From Thalassotalea_B sp049613795 (GTDB lineage Bacteria > Pseudomonadota > Gammaproteobacteria > Enterobacterales > Alteromonadaceae), in the NCBI GenBank assembly GCA_049613795.1, contig JBMZCX010000035.1, positions 1-29,117 on the forward strand: a stretch of DNA of 29,117 nucleotides. The letters run 5' to 3'. Shown piece after piece: positions 16,243 to 23,142 of the stretch. The translations under genes and the position numbers were made by a program. Under the pieces are notes generated by a model. The model was not told the DNA's origin. It saw only the letters and a list, made by a program, of their open reading frames with translations, and did not search any database. The first letter of the stretch is position 1, and the number at the start of each line of letters is the position of its first letter.

Positions 16243-16600
16243 TATTTTTCTCCTTACGCTTAGCCGTTTTCTTTACAATAATTTTTCCTTGCGCCGATAC
16301 AGGGTGATATTCACCAAAAAAGCGATACTCACCCGCAGCCAATGGCCCGATATACAAGGTACTTTTCTTTCCAGCAAAAATAACTTTTTCACGGTTTAAA
16401 TCGAAACTGTCAAACTCTTCTGCCAATGCGTCTTTATTATGAATAATTAATTTAACTTTTTTATTCGCTGGTATTTCAATAACCGAAGGAATAAACACAT
16501 GATTTTCAATAACCAATTGATAGCTATGATCAACTGCAAAACAACGTAGACTGCACAACAGAAAAACCAGCAGGGAGTAAGGAATAAACTTAACTCGCAT
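16232..16600 (-). CDS. Periplasmic cupredoxin-like protein (EfeO/FtrB type)
   Basis: A 122-residue exported protein. The signal peptide covers about residues 1-22, followed by one cupredoxin fold (about 27-110). The pattern EEFDSFDLNREKVIFAGKKS followed by IGPLAAGEYRFFGEYHPVSAQGKIIV is typical of the cupredoxin domain of EfeO and of the FtrB proteins that partner FTR1 permeases. There is no Cys/Met type-1 copper set at the C-terminal loop; only His99 remains, so any metal site is unusual. A Lys-rich tail follows. Its ATG overlaps the sensor-kinase stop by 11 bases, with GGAGG six bases upstream, so it is translationally coupled. Confidence 0.85.
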   Translation of the reverse strand: MRVKFIPYSLLVFLLCSLRCFAVDHSYQLVIENHVFIPSVIEIPANKKVKLIIHNKDALAEEFDSFDLNREKVIFAGKKSTLYIGPLAAGEYRFFGEYHPVSAQGKIIVKKTAKRKEKNNAH

Positions 16601-17903
16601 TACTGTCCTCCGACGCTACACTCGGCAAAACAACCGTAATTTTTAAGCCTCCTAATGCCGATATTCCGCCGTTAATAGTGCCGCAATGTAGCTCTACAAT
16701 ATGTTTAGCAATGGATAAACCAAGGCCACTGCCTTTCACCCGTGTTTTGTTTTCATTAGCTCGATAAAAACGTGTAAACATCATTTTTATTTGTGCTTGC
16801 GTTAGCCCTGCCCCTGAATCTTCAATGGCGATCATTATTTGATTGTTTTGCTGCCAGCATGTTACTAAAATTTCTTGATGTTGCCCTGCATATTTATTGG
16901 CATTTTTAAGTAAGTTTTCAAAAAGGGTCATTAATGAAAATTCATCCCCAATTACTGTTAATGGGGTACTTTCAAGTGAAATAGTTTGCTTTTCGTCAGC
17001 AATACTTTGGTAATTATTGGCAATCACTTGCTGTAATAAATGCTCAATATTTAACGGAACTAATTTTTCATTAAAGTAGTCTGGTGAAAACCGATAAAGC
17101 GCAATTATTTGTTCTGTGACTTGCGCCATTCTTGCAACATTGTTTTCAAGTTCTTGCAAATGTTCAGCGGTAATTTCACGCTCTGTATGAGCTTTAATTA
17201 AATTATGAGTGGTTATGTTAAGTACGCTAATAGGCGTTCTTAATTCATGTGCGGCATTCGTTGCTAATTGTTGCTCGCGCTCAAACGCGGTATGTAATCG
17301 TTCGAACAACTTATTTAACGTTTGTTCTATCGGCTTTAACTCTTCAACATTTTGATCAACGGTAATAGCCGATAGTTCATTCATTTCTTTATTTTGTAAG
17401 CTTTTTGATAAGTTTCTTAACGGCTTTAAGTATTTACGGATCACATAAAAAATAATTAGCGCAATAATAGGAATGGTTAGCACAATGGGCGATATAGCTT
17501 TGTACAGCACAAATTCTGCCGAGTGTACGCGCTCAGCAACAGGCCTTGCGACAATAACGGTTTGTAAATTTTGTATTAATTTATATGCCCGCCAGCGCAT
17601 ACCGTTATAAGTTACAAATGAAAAGCCATCTTCAATAGGGTCTATAATGTTTTCGGGAGCAATGCCACTTTTACTGATTAACTGGTTGTTTTTAATCACT
17701 TGATAAAGAACGTGTTGTTCCTGCTGATTAGTATTTTTTATTGGCGTAGCATTACTTAAGATGCGTGCGATAGAAATTAATTCTTGGTCAAATAAACGAT
17801 TAAGCTGCTCCATACTTGCTCGATAACCGTGCAATGCAGCAAAGAAAGACGCTAAAGTAATAATTGAGATGATTAAAATAATCAAATGCCGTTGAATGCT
17901 CAC
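16590..17903 (-). CDS. Sensor histidine kinase (QseC/PmrB-like)
   Basis: A 437-residue membrane kinase. Membrane helices lie at about 7-24 and 137-156, with a periplasmic sensor of about 110 residues between them. A HAMP linker follows at about 157-205, the dimerisation domain holds the phosphorylated His219 in NAAHELRTPISVLN, and the ATPase domain shows the N box (LLKNANKYA), G1 (IEDSGAGL) and G2 (GSGLGLSIAK). The start is GTG with a GGTGAG about ten bases upstream. It pairs with the regulator encoded 42 bases before it and probably senses a state of the envelope relevant to the operon in which it lies. The signal is unknown. Confidence 0.94.
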   Translation of the reverse strand: MSIQRHLIILIISIITLASFFAALHGYRASMEQLNRLFDQELISIARILSNATPIKNTNQQEQHVLYQVIKNNQLISKSGIAPENIIDPIEDGFSFVTYNGMRWRAYKLIQNLQTVIVARPVAERVHSAEFVLYKAISPIVLTIPIIALIIFYVIRKYLKPLRNLSKSLQNKEMNELSAITVDQNVEELKPIEQTLNKLFERLHTAFEREQQLATNAAHELRTPISVLNITTHNLIKAHTEREITAEHLQELENNVARMAQVTEQIIALYRFSPDYFNEKLVPLNIEHLLQQVIANNYQSIADEKQTISLESTPLTVIGDEFSLMTLFENLLKNANKYAGQHQEILVTCWQQNNQIMIAIEDSGAGLTQAQIKMMFTRFYRANENKTRVKGSGLGLSIAKHIVELHCGTINGGISALGGLKITVVLPSVASEDSNAS

Positions 17904-17945
17904 GCCCTACTACTCACCCCTTATTTTATTAAAAGCACTAATGGC

Positions 17946-18602
17946 TTAACGATTAACAATATAACCAACCCCACGTACGGTACTAATAAATGCTTTGGGT
18001 AATTTTTTACGTACATTAGAGACATGCACTTCAATGGTATTACTTGCTACTTCATCGCCCCATTCATAAAGCCTTGTTTCTAATTGACTTTTAGATTGAA
18101 TTCGTCCTGAGTTTTCCATCAACGATTTCACAATCATATATTCACGGCGCGATAAGCTAATGGGTTGTTCATCAATTGAAATACAATGCGCTACGGTGTC
18201 TAAGCTTACATTTTTAATACGCACAATCGCACTAGCACTTGTTCCTATTCTACGCTCAATAACTCGTAACCTTGCTTGTAATTCAGCCATATTAAATGGC
18301 TTGGCAATATAGTCGTCGGCGCCTAAGTCAAGCCCTGTCACTTTACTGTTAATACCGTCACGGGCCGTTAAAATTAGCACAGGTAAAGTACTATCACCTT
18401 GTTTTATTCGCTTAAGCACCGTTAGTCCATCAATATCGGGAAGGCCTAAATCAAGGATCACCAACTCACACTCTTTACCGGCCACTGCATCAAGTGCTTG
18501 TTGCCCTGTGTTCACCCAATCAACCGAATACCCTTCTCGGCGCAATGACTGTTGCAGCCCCATAGCTAATGGTTGGTCGTCTTCTACTAAAAGTATTCTC
18601 AT
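17946..18602 (-). CDS. OmpR-family response regulator (QseB/PmrA-like)
   Basis: A 218-residue regulator. The receiver domain has the acidic pair Asp8/Asp9, phospho-acceptor Asp51 (VILDLGLPDIDG), Thr79 and Lys101, and the winged-helix DNA-binding domain (about 125-218) has SRREYMIVKSLMENSG and the recognition helix region NTIEVHVSNVRKKL, ending RGVGYIV. It belongs to the QseB/PmrA/TctD group by overall appearance. The genes on both sides are in the same direction (48 bases after the ApbE gene, 42 before the kinase). A PmrA-like box is found upstream of the operon's first gene, which suggests autoregulation. Confidence 0.95.
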   Translation of the reverse strand: MRILLVEDDQPLAMGLQQSLRREGYSVDWVNTGQQALDAVAGKECELVILDLGLPDIDGLTVLKRIKQGDSTLPVLILTARDGINSKVTGLDLGADDYIAKPFNMAELQARLRVIERRIGTSASAIVRIKNVSLDTVAHCISIDEQPISLSRREYMIVKSLMENSGRIQSKSQLETRLYEWGDEVASNTIEVHVSNVRKKLPKAFISTVRGVGYIVNR

Positions 18603-18650
18603 TTTTTTGTCATCACGTTATTAAGCCTAAAGCTAAAGCTAAAATTCAAG

Positions 18651-19547
18651 CTATCGAATAGACCAATGTTTAATTGCTTGTTCTTGCAAAAACATTTCAG
18701 CATGTTCGCCTTGTAAAAGTGCTAGGGTAGCCAAAAATCCCGCTTGAATACATTGTGGTGCTGCCACAGTAATTGCATTAGGCGGATTTTCAACCGACCA
18801 ACCTGTTTTCACGTTAAGTACATGACCATAGCGCTTACCATTATGTAATAAAAAACGATTAGCATCGCCGCTAGTGGCGATAGCGCCTTGGGCTATTTTC
18901 ACCATCATATGATTTTGTTGAGCCAAACTTGGGTGTTCAATACCAACAAACCAAGGAGCATTATTGGCTCTAGGACCTGTTACCGCGATGTCACCACCAA
19001 AGTTAATCAGTACGGGGGCTTCAGTTATTGTTCGTGCAAGTAAAATCGCTTTATCAACCGCATATTCTTTACCTAAACCGCCTAAGTCTATTTCCATATG
19101 AGCTTGCATTTGAAAAACAGACGCCGTGAGTGATGTTTTTGACCAACCAATAAAAGGCAGTAAAGCATTAATAGCAGCTTGCGTGGGAATATTACTAGAA
19201 CCATCAAAGCGCCATGCTTTTCTTAAAATGCCAGAACTAATATCGAATAAGCCATCACTCATTTGATAGCATTGCTCAGCAAATTGCAGCAGTAAATAGG
19301 TTTCGTTGTCAATACTACAAGCTTTACCTGCTTGTGCGTTAAGTTGTCCGCAGACACTGTCTGTATTATAGCGTGAATATTTATCTTCTATACGCCACGC
19401 CTCTTTTGCCACGGCATTGGCCACTTTTTCAGCGATAAACTTGTCACCACAATCAATAAGTACTTCACATGGGCTTGCCATGCTGTTAAATAAAAAATTA
19501 TAGCCTCCCTCACGAGGAAGGCATTGCACTGTACGTTTCACATTCAA
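18651..19547 (-). CDS. ApbE-like FAD:protein FMN transferase, divergent active site
   Basis: A 298-residue ApbE-family protein; the family moves FMN from FAD onto Ser/Thr of exported proteins. Recognised blocks are FNSMASPCEVLID, SDGLFDISSG, DLGGLGKEYAVDKA, INFGGDIAVTG, AIATSGDANRF and GHVLNVKTGW (His242). The last block reads AGFLAT (269-274), where ApbE proteins usually have ADALAT; the usual metal-binding Asp is Gly270. No signal peptide or lipobox is visible, so export is unclear. The frame opens with TTG three bases after the DUF3570 stop; no strong ribosome-binding site is seen, and the true start could be an internal GTG. It lies between the DUF3570 and regulator genes. Confidence 0.85.
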   Translation of the reverse strand: MNVKRTVQCLPREGGYNFLFNSMASPCEVLIDCGDKFIAEKVANAVAKEAWRIEDKYSRYNTDSVCGQLNAQAGKACSIDNETYLLLQFAEQCYQMSDGLFDISSGILRKAWRFDGSSNIPTQAAINALLPFIGWSKTSLTASVFQMQAHMEIDLGGLGKEYAVDKAILLARTITEAPVLINFGGDIAVTGPRANNAPWFVGIEHPSLAQQNHMMVKIAQGAIATSGDANRFLLHNGKRYGHVLNVKTGWSVENPPNAITVAAPQCIQAGFLATLALLQGEHAEMFLQEQAIKHWSIR

Positions 19548-19550
19548 CCA

Positions 19551-20885
19551 TTAAAATGAATAACTGATTTGTGCCATAATAGCGTCAACCTCAGGATAAA
19601 GCTCCAAATCTTTCAATTGCCCTACTGCCGCCATACCACTGTCTTTTGGCGTTTGACGATAGTATTCAAGTCGAAATGACAAGTGATTTCCGCCAGCCAT
19701 TGGCACACCGTATTTTACGCCTAGCGTCATGGCGTCCATTTCACCAATGCGATAATCAGCACTCGCAAACTGCGGCAATGTTTGCCCTTCAAGTAAAAAA
19801 GGTCGATAAAACTCAGCTGCCGTTTGGCTATAAAAACGTAAATGAGGTTCAACCGTGTGACCATTACTTAATGGGATTATATATTTCGCGTCAACGGTAT
19901 GAGAGTCAATATCCCAATCATCGGTCATAAAACGGTAAGACGTATTTAAAATGCTTGTGTCAAAGTGATAATTAACTTGTCCATAAAAAGCATGTTTTTT
20001 TCGCGTATCGGGACGATGCTCATATAAATATTGTTTGCTAACACCTTGCTGATTTACCACACTCAATATTTTGAACGGGTCGGTCATATAGCCGCTACTT
20101 GCTGAATAACTATAATTTAGTTGCACCAGCATATTACGGTTAATCACTTGCGTTAGCCCTAAAAGCAGATCAACGGTTGATTTATCATCATCACTTTTCT
20201 CTTTTCGGGTTTTATTAAAAGCAGCTTCAAAGGTGTCTGAATTTACATCACTTGTTACCATGGCATGAAACGGTTGAGGTATGCCACCTTCTGGGTCTAT
20301 TTGATCAAATGCAAACGACACCCCCGCAGAAACAGTGGTATTATTTTTATTAAAATCGCGTGCAATATTACTATTAATTGCCGCTGATAAGTAATCGTAT
20401 TCTTTTGACAAGTTACCGCCAATACTCCATGTATAGTCATTCGTTATCGGTTGACTCCACTGCCCTGTAAACTGTAACCGAGTATCACGAAAAGTATCAT
20501 CTAATGGCGTTTCCCCTGCCTTAATTTGAAACTGACCATTGCCCGAAGGACGAGTAAAGGTTTGCGGCGTATTTTGTGCTACCGCACCATTCGCTGAGGC
20601 CCCTGTTAAGGTGTCTACCGTTAGCTTTAATGACAATATTTCATCATTAGCAAATTGTTTTTTTCCCGCAATTATGGCTTCAACAGCCGTTACACGATCA
20701 CTTTCACCGTAATACATTAATGCGGTATCAAACTGCCACTGATCTGCGCTATTAGGAGTGTTTTCTGTAGCTTGTGCTACTGTACTCCCCGCGGCTACTG
20801 TACCAAGTAACGCACAAGTAGCCGTTGATAATAACGCTTTAATATTTTTAGGTTTTACCTGTTTTTCAGTCTTAATTAATTGCAT
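19551..20885 (-). CDS. DUF3570 outer-membrane beta-barrel protein
   Basis: A 444-residue exported protein of the DUF3570 family. The signal peptide ends near residue 39 (VAQA-TENT). The rest is a chain of amphipathic strands ending in SYSF, typical of an outer-membrane barrel, and the family hallmark DTLTGASANGA sits at about 91-101, close after the N-terminal strands. The start is the ATG at 20885, with GGAGG six bases upstream lying inside the 3' codons of the DUF4266 gene; the longer frame uses a TTG. It is always, as far as I know, linked with DUF4266, ApbE and TlpA genes. The function is unknown; the TGAS motif resembles flavinylation sites. Confidence 0.9.
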   Translation of the reverse strand: MQLIKTEKQVKPKNIKALLSTATCALLGTVAAGSTVAQATENTPNSADQWQFDTALMYYGESDRVTAVEAIIAGKKQFANDEILSLKLTVDTLTGASANGAVAQNTPQTFTRPSGNGQFQIKAGETPLDDTFRDTRLQFTGQWSQPITNDYTWSIGGNLSKEYDYLSAAINSNIARDFNKNNTTVSAGVSFAFDQIDPEGGIPQPFHAMVTSDVNSDTFEAAFNKTRKEKSDDDKSTVDLLLGLTQVINRNMLVQLNYSYSASSGYMTDPFKILSVVNQQGVSKQYLYEHRPDTRKKHAFYGQVNYHFDTSILNTSYRFMTDDWDIDSHTVDAKYIIPLSNGHTVEPHLRFYSQTAAEFYRPFLLEGQTLPQFASADYRIGEMDAMTLGVKYGVPMAGGNHLSFRLEYYRQTPKDSGMAAVGQLKDLELYPEVDAIMAQISYSF

Positions 20886-21103
20886 CCGCAACCTCCACCA
20901 CCAAAACTACGACCACCACTTGATGCCTCTTTGCTAAAATAAATATGATCGTCAAGCGCCGAATCAATTGGTGCTGCATTGGGTAACATTTCTTTTTTAG
21001 CTAACTTGTCACGCTCCCAAGGCTCTACCCCCATTGAGCTACAAGCTGACAAACTTAATATGCCAAGTAATAGCCAGACTTTTTGATTGCTGTGATATTT
21101 CAT
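20876..21103 (-). CDS. DUF4266 lipoprotein with C-terminal GGGGCGCN
   Basis: A 75-residue lipoprotein. The signal ends in the lipobox LSAC (lipidated Cys21). A conserved VEPWERDKLAKKEM stretch follows, then a Gly/Ser-rich tail ending SGGRSFGGGGCGCN, with two cysteines next to the C-terminus. The family is DUF4266, of unknown role. The tail could bind metal, form a disulfide handled by the TlpA-like protein, or be a modification site. AAAGG stands nine bases before the ATG. It lies 12 bases after the TlpA gene, and its last codons contain the ribosome-binding site of the DUF3570 gene. Confidence 0.9.
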   Translation of the reverse strand: MKYHSNQKVWLLLGILSLSACSSMGVEPWERDKLAKKEMLPNAAPIDSALDDHIYFSKEASSGGRSFGGGGCGCN

Positions 21104-21115
21104 AATTAACTGCCT

Positions 21116-21595
21116 TTAAGGTTCGAGTAAGGTTAAAATTTCTTTTTGATATTGCTTACTTTTATTATCGGTAAAACCGACATGTACACTGGTTACCTGA
21201 CTTTCCCTATCAAGTATAAAACTGCTAGGCATGCCTTGAACTTGATATTTTTTAGCCAAAAGTCCTTTAGGATCATAAATAACATCAAACGATGGAGAAT
21301 ATTGCGATAAAAACTGTTGGGCAAGCGCATAATCACTATCAAGATTGATGCTAATAATTTTAAACCCTTTTGAACCGTAAGATGTTTGCATTGTATTCAT
21401 CCAAGGAAATGATTGCCGACAAGGGCCACACCACGACGCCCAAAAATCTACATATACCACCTTACCTTGATATTGCGCTAATTTGTGTTGAAACTCTTCA
21501 ACAGGATCAGCGAAAGCATTTAGGCTAAAAAGCATCGTAAAAAATAGAACGAGAGTGTTAGATGTTATGATTAAATGCTTTATTATGTGTTTCAT
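21116..21595 (-). CDS. Periplasmic TlpA-like thioredoxin, first gene of the redox/metal operon
   Basis: A 159-residue exported thiol-disulfide protein. The signal peptide covers residues 1-29 (AFA-DP). The thioredoxin fold has the active site SWCGPCRQSF and the cis-proline loop GMPSSFILD, followed by a typical last strand and helix. TlpA proteins generally reduce disulfides in the periplasm; here the likely client is the Cys-rich tail of the DUF4266 lipoprotein encoded next. It begins the operon and follows the candidate regulatory box at 21643-21659 by 47 bases. The ribosome-binding site is weak (GAAGAG at some distance). Confidence 0.92.
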   Translation of the reverse strand: MKHIIKHLIITSNTLVLFFTMLFSLNAFADPVEEFQHKLAQYQGKVVYVDFWASWCGPCRQSFPWMNTMQTSYGSKGFKIISINLDSDYALAQQFLSQYSPSFDVIYDPKGLLAKKYQVQGMPSSFILDRESQVTSVHVGFTDNKSKQYQKEILTLLEP

Positions 21596-21642
21596 TAAGT
21601 TACGCTACTCTTCAGTGAATAACGTAATAATAATGACTGAAC

Positions 21643-21659
21643 CTTAAAAGAAACTTAAT
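21643..21659 (-). promoter_or_regulatory. PmrA/BasR-like direct-repeat box before the nine-gene operon
   Basis: CTTAAA-N5-CTTAAT on the plus strand (TTAAG-type half sites 11 bp apart) matches the PmrA/BasR-type box, CTTAAT-N5-CTTAAT. A TATTAT at 21632-21627 (minus strand) could serve as the -10, with the box overlapping the -35 position. The operon itself encodes a regulator of this family, so it is the natural candidate. Confidence 0.55.
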
Positions 21660-21707
21660 GTAGGGCATTTAGCATAAAGTTTGTGTGACTTGTGTAATGA
21701 ATATTGA

Positions 21708-22166
21708 TTAACGATGACGCTTTTTCTTACGCACATAAAGTTGGCGGTTTAACTTAGCGACAATATCGCCTTTATTATCTTGCACCATTACAGGATATTC
21801 AGGTAAATATTTATCACCATTAGCTGTGTTAGCAATAATGTCATTAAGCATCCCATCGGTAATATTAAATGTAGCAAAAACAACCTGTTTACCTGGTTTT
21901 ATATAATCGATGTCTGCTCTTTTATCCCACACATAATATTCTTTACCCAATAAAGCCGAAAGCATTAGGGCGTAAAATGGATCTGTCATCGCAAAAAGCG
22001 AACCACCAAAGTGTGTGCCAAAGGCGTTTTTATTCCATGGTCGCATTTTTAACTCAACTCTTGCCTCTCTGAAGTCTGCAGACAAATAAGCAATACGAAT
22101 ACCGCAAAAAAAGAACGGCGGCCATATATTAAGCAATAATTTCATTACCCACGCTTTCTTAAACAT
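21708..22166 (-). CDS. DUF4442 hotdog-fold protein (thioesterase-like)
   Basis: A 152-residue protein of the DUF4442 family, related to hotdog thioesterases of the PaaI/YiiD type. Typical segments are RVELKMRPWNKNAFGTHFGGSLFAMTDPFYALML, where the hotdog helix lies, and KPGKQVVFATFNITD. The acyl substrate is unknown. The ATG has GGA just upstream; a second ATG seven codons in is a possible alternative. It is divergent from fur and lies 112 bases before the nine-gene operon, in the same direction, but the operon's own regulatory box lies in that gap, so it probably does not share the same promoter. Confidence 0.85.
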   Translation of the reverse strand: MFKKAWVMKLLLNIWPPFFFCGIRIAYLSADFREARVELKMRPWNKNAFGTHFGGSLFAMTDPFYALMLSALLGKEYYVWDKRADIDYIKPGKQVVFATFNITDGMLNDIIANTANGDKYLPEYPVMVQDNKGDIVAKLNRQLYVRKKKRHR

Positions 22167-22172
22167 TTTTCC

Positions 22173-22256
22173 AACTTATGTAAATCAAACCGCACTCATC
22201 GTACCACTTGTTTTTTAAAAGAAAAATAACTAATTCACAACTTTATGTAAATTAAT
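22173..22256. repeat. Pair of ATGTAAAT direct repeats between DUF4442 and fur
   Basis: CAACTTATGTAAATCAA (22172-22188) and CAACTTTATGTAAATTAA (22238-22255) are near-identical copies in the same orientation, differing by one inserted base and one substitution. The second ends three bases before the fur -35. They may be binding sites of a shared regulator, but they are AT-rich and chance is not excluded. Confidence 0.4.
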
Positions 22257-22258
22257 CC

Positions 22259-22287
22259 TTTAAAGAATGCCGCTAACCCCCTATAAT
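22259..22287 (+). promoter_or_regulatory. Sigma-70 promoter of fur
   Basis: TTTAAA (22259-22264) and TATAAT (22282-22287) are separated by exactly 17 bases. This lies 36 bases before the fur ATG at 22324 and overlaps the 5' part of the longest reading frame, which supports the later start. No obvious Fur box overlaps it. Confidence 0.6.
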
Positions 22288-22323
22288 TTTCGTTTTGAAA
22301 TAAACTGCGAGAAGCATTTTACT

Positions 22324-22767
22324 ATGGCTAGTCAAAACGAAGAGCTAAAAAGAGCGGGACTTAAAATTACCCTGCCAAGAATAAAAATTTTAGCGATATT
22401 GCAGCAACCTCAAAATCAACATATTAGTGCTGAAGATGTTTATAAAATATTACTTGAGCAAAATGAAGAAATTGGCCTAGCAACGGTATATCGTGTATTA
22501 AACCAATTTGACGATGCAGGTATTGTTACTCGCCATCATTTTGAAGGTGGAAAGTCTGTTTTTGAATTAACTCAGAAAAAACACCACGATCATTTAGTAT
22601 GTTTAAAATGTGGAAAAGTTGTTGAGTTTGAAGACGACATTATTGAACAACGACAAGAAGACGTTGCTAAACATCATAAAATAAAACTGACTAATCATAG
22701 TTTATATTTATACGGTGAATGTGAAGACCAAGATGCTTGTGAAAATTACCGACAAAGCCATCAATAA
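22324..22767 (+). CDS. fur: Ferric uptake regulator Fur
   Basis: A 147-residue Fur from the chosen ATG, the usual family length. The winged-helix DNA-binding domain (about 1-80) has LKRAGLKITLPRIKILAIL and the recognition region AEDVYKILLEQNEEIGLATVYRVLNQFDDAGIV. The dimerisation domain follows with HHFEGGKSVFEL, the HHDHLVCLKCGKVVEFED metal-site region (first CxxC), and a second pair in CEDQDAC. The longer reading frame to 22267 would begin inside the promoter and has no family match. A GAGAAG stands nine bases before the ATG. Fur represses iron uptake genes when iron is sufficient. It is a single gene with its own terminator here, instead of following fldA. Confidence 0.97.
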   Translation: MASQNEELKRAGLKITLPRIKILAILQQPQNQHISAEDVYKILLEQNEEIGLATVYRVLNQFDDAGIVTRHHFEGGKSVFELTQKKHHDHLVCLKCGKVVEFEDDIIEQRQEDVAKHHKIKLTNHSLYLYGECEDQDACENYRQSHQ

Positions 22768-22789
22768 ATTACGCCGTTCATCTTTATTT

Positions 22790-22813
22790 AAGCCTCATTA
22801 TTGAGGCTTTTTT
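22790..22813 (+). terminator. Intrinsic terminator after fur
   Basis: AAGCCTCA (22790-22797) pairs with TGAGGCTT (22802-22809) around a four-base loop, followed by T to 22813, 23 bases after the fur stop. It also separates fur from the convergent DUF3465 gene. Confidence 0.92.
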
Positions 22814-22851
22814 ATGTTTAATACATTATCACACATAGCCTGATGTGATGG

Positions 22852-23133
22852 TTAGTTATACAAATGGCCCTTATGGCGGATCCAACCGTTTGGATGTTTT
22901 TTATGAGGATCGTTATGGGTCCAATGCACTATACCGCCAGCACTATTCCATTGATATTCACCTAAAAATTCTATTTTATCACCTATGTGTAAATTGCCAA
23001 TTTTATGTGATATATCAATGTTATGAATAACCAACACCGTTTTGTTATTTTTTAATTTAACCGTAAATTTTTGATGTCGACTTCCTTTTAAATCATCAGG
23101 AAAAATTTTATCAACCACGCCTTTAGCTTTCAT
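22852..23133 (-). CDS. DUF3465 family protein, short form
   Basis: A 93-residue protein matching the DUF3465 family core: GSRHQKFTVKL, VLVIHNIDIS, GDKIEFLGEYQWN, GGIVHWTHNDP and HPNGWIRHKGHLY. Family members I know are about 130-150 residues with a signal peptide; this copy starts just before the conserved core and has none. It may be a cytoplasmic short version or a 5'-truncated copy. The GTG/ATG region has AGGTG close upstream of the ATG. It is nine bases after the DGC gene and in the same direction, so it probably shares the FNR-controlled transcript. The function is unknown. Confidence 0.85.
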   Translation of the reverse strand: MKAKGVVDKIFPDDLKGSRHQKFTVKLKNNKTVLVIHNIDISHKIGNLHIGDKIEFLGEYQWNSAGGIVHWTHNDPHKKHPNGWIRHKGHLYN

Positions 23134-23142
23134 ATCACCTGA

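Noticed and set aside
14757..21595. Classic EfeUOB or FtrABCD iron importer
   Set aside because: No EfeO M75 peptidase-like domain, EfeB peroxidase, P19 protein or ferredoxin gene is present, and the permease lacks REXXE motifs; only the cupredoxin-permease pair is shared.
22267..22323. Longer Fur reading frame
   Set aside because: It would begin between the -35 and -10 of the fur promoter, adds 19 residues foreign to the family, and the ATG at 22324 has a ribosome-binding site.
12240..22323. Genomic island or prophage
   Set aside because: No integrase, transposase, tRNA target or flanking direct repeats were seen; base composition looks like the flanks by eye.
22845..23030. Plus-strand open frame opposite the DUF3465 gene
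   Set aside because: The minus-strand frame carries a full set of conserved DUF3465 motifs; the plus-strand one has none.
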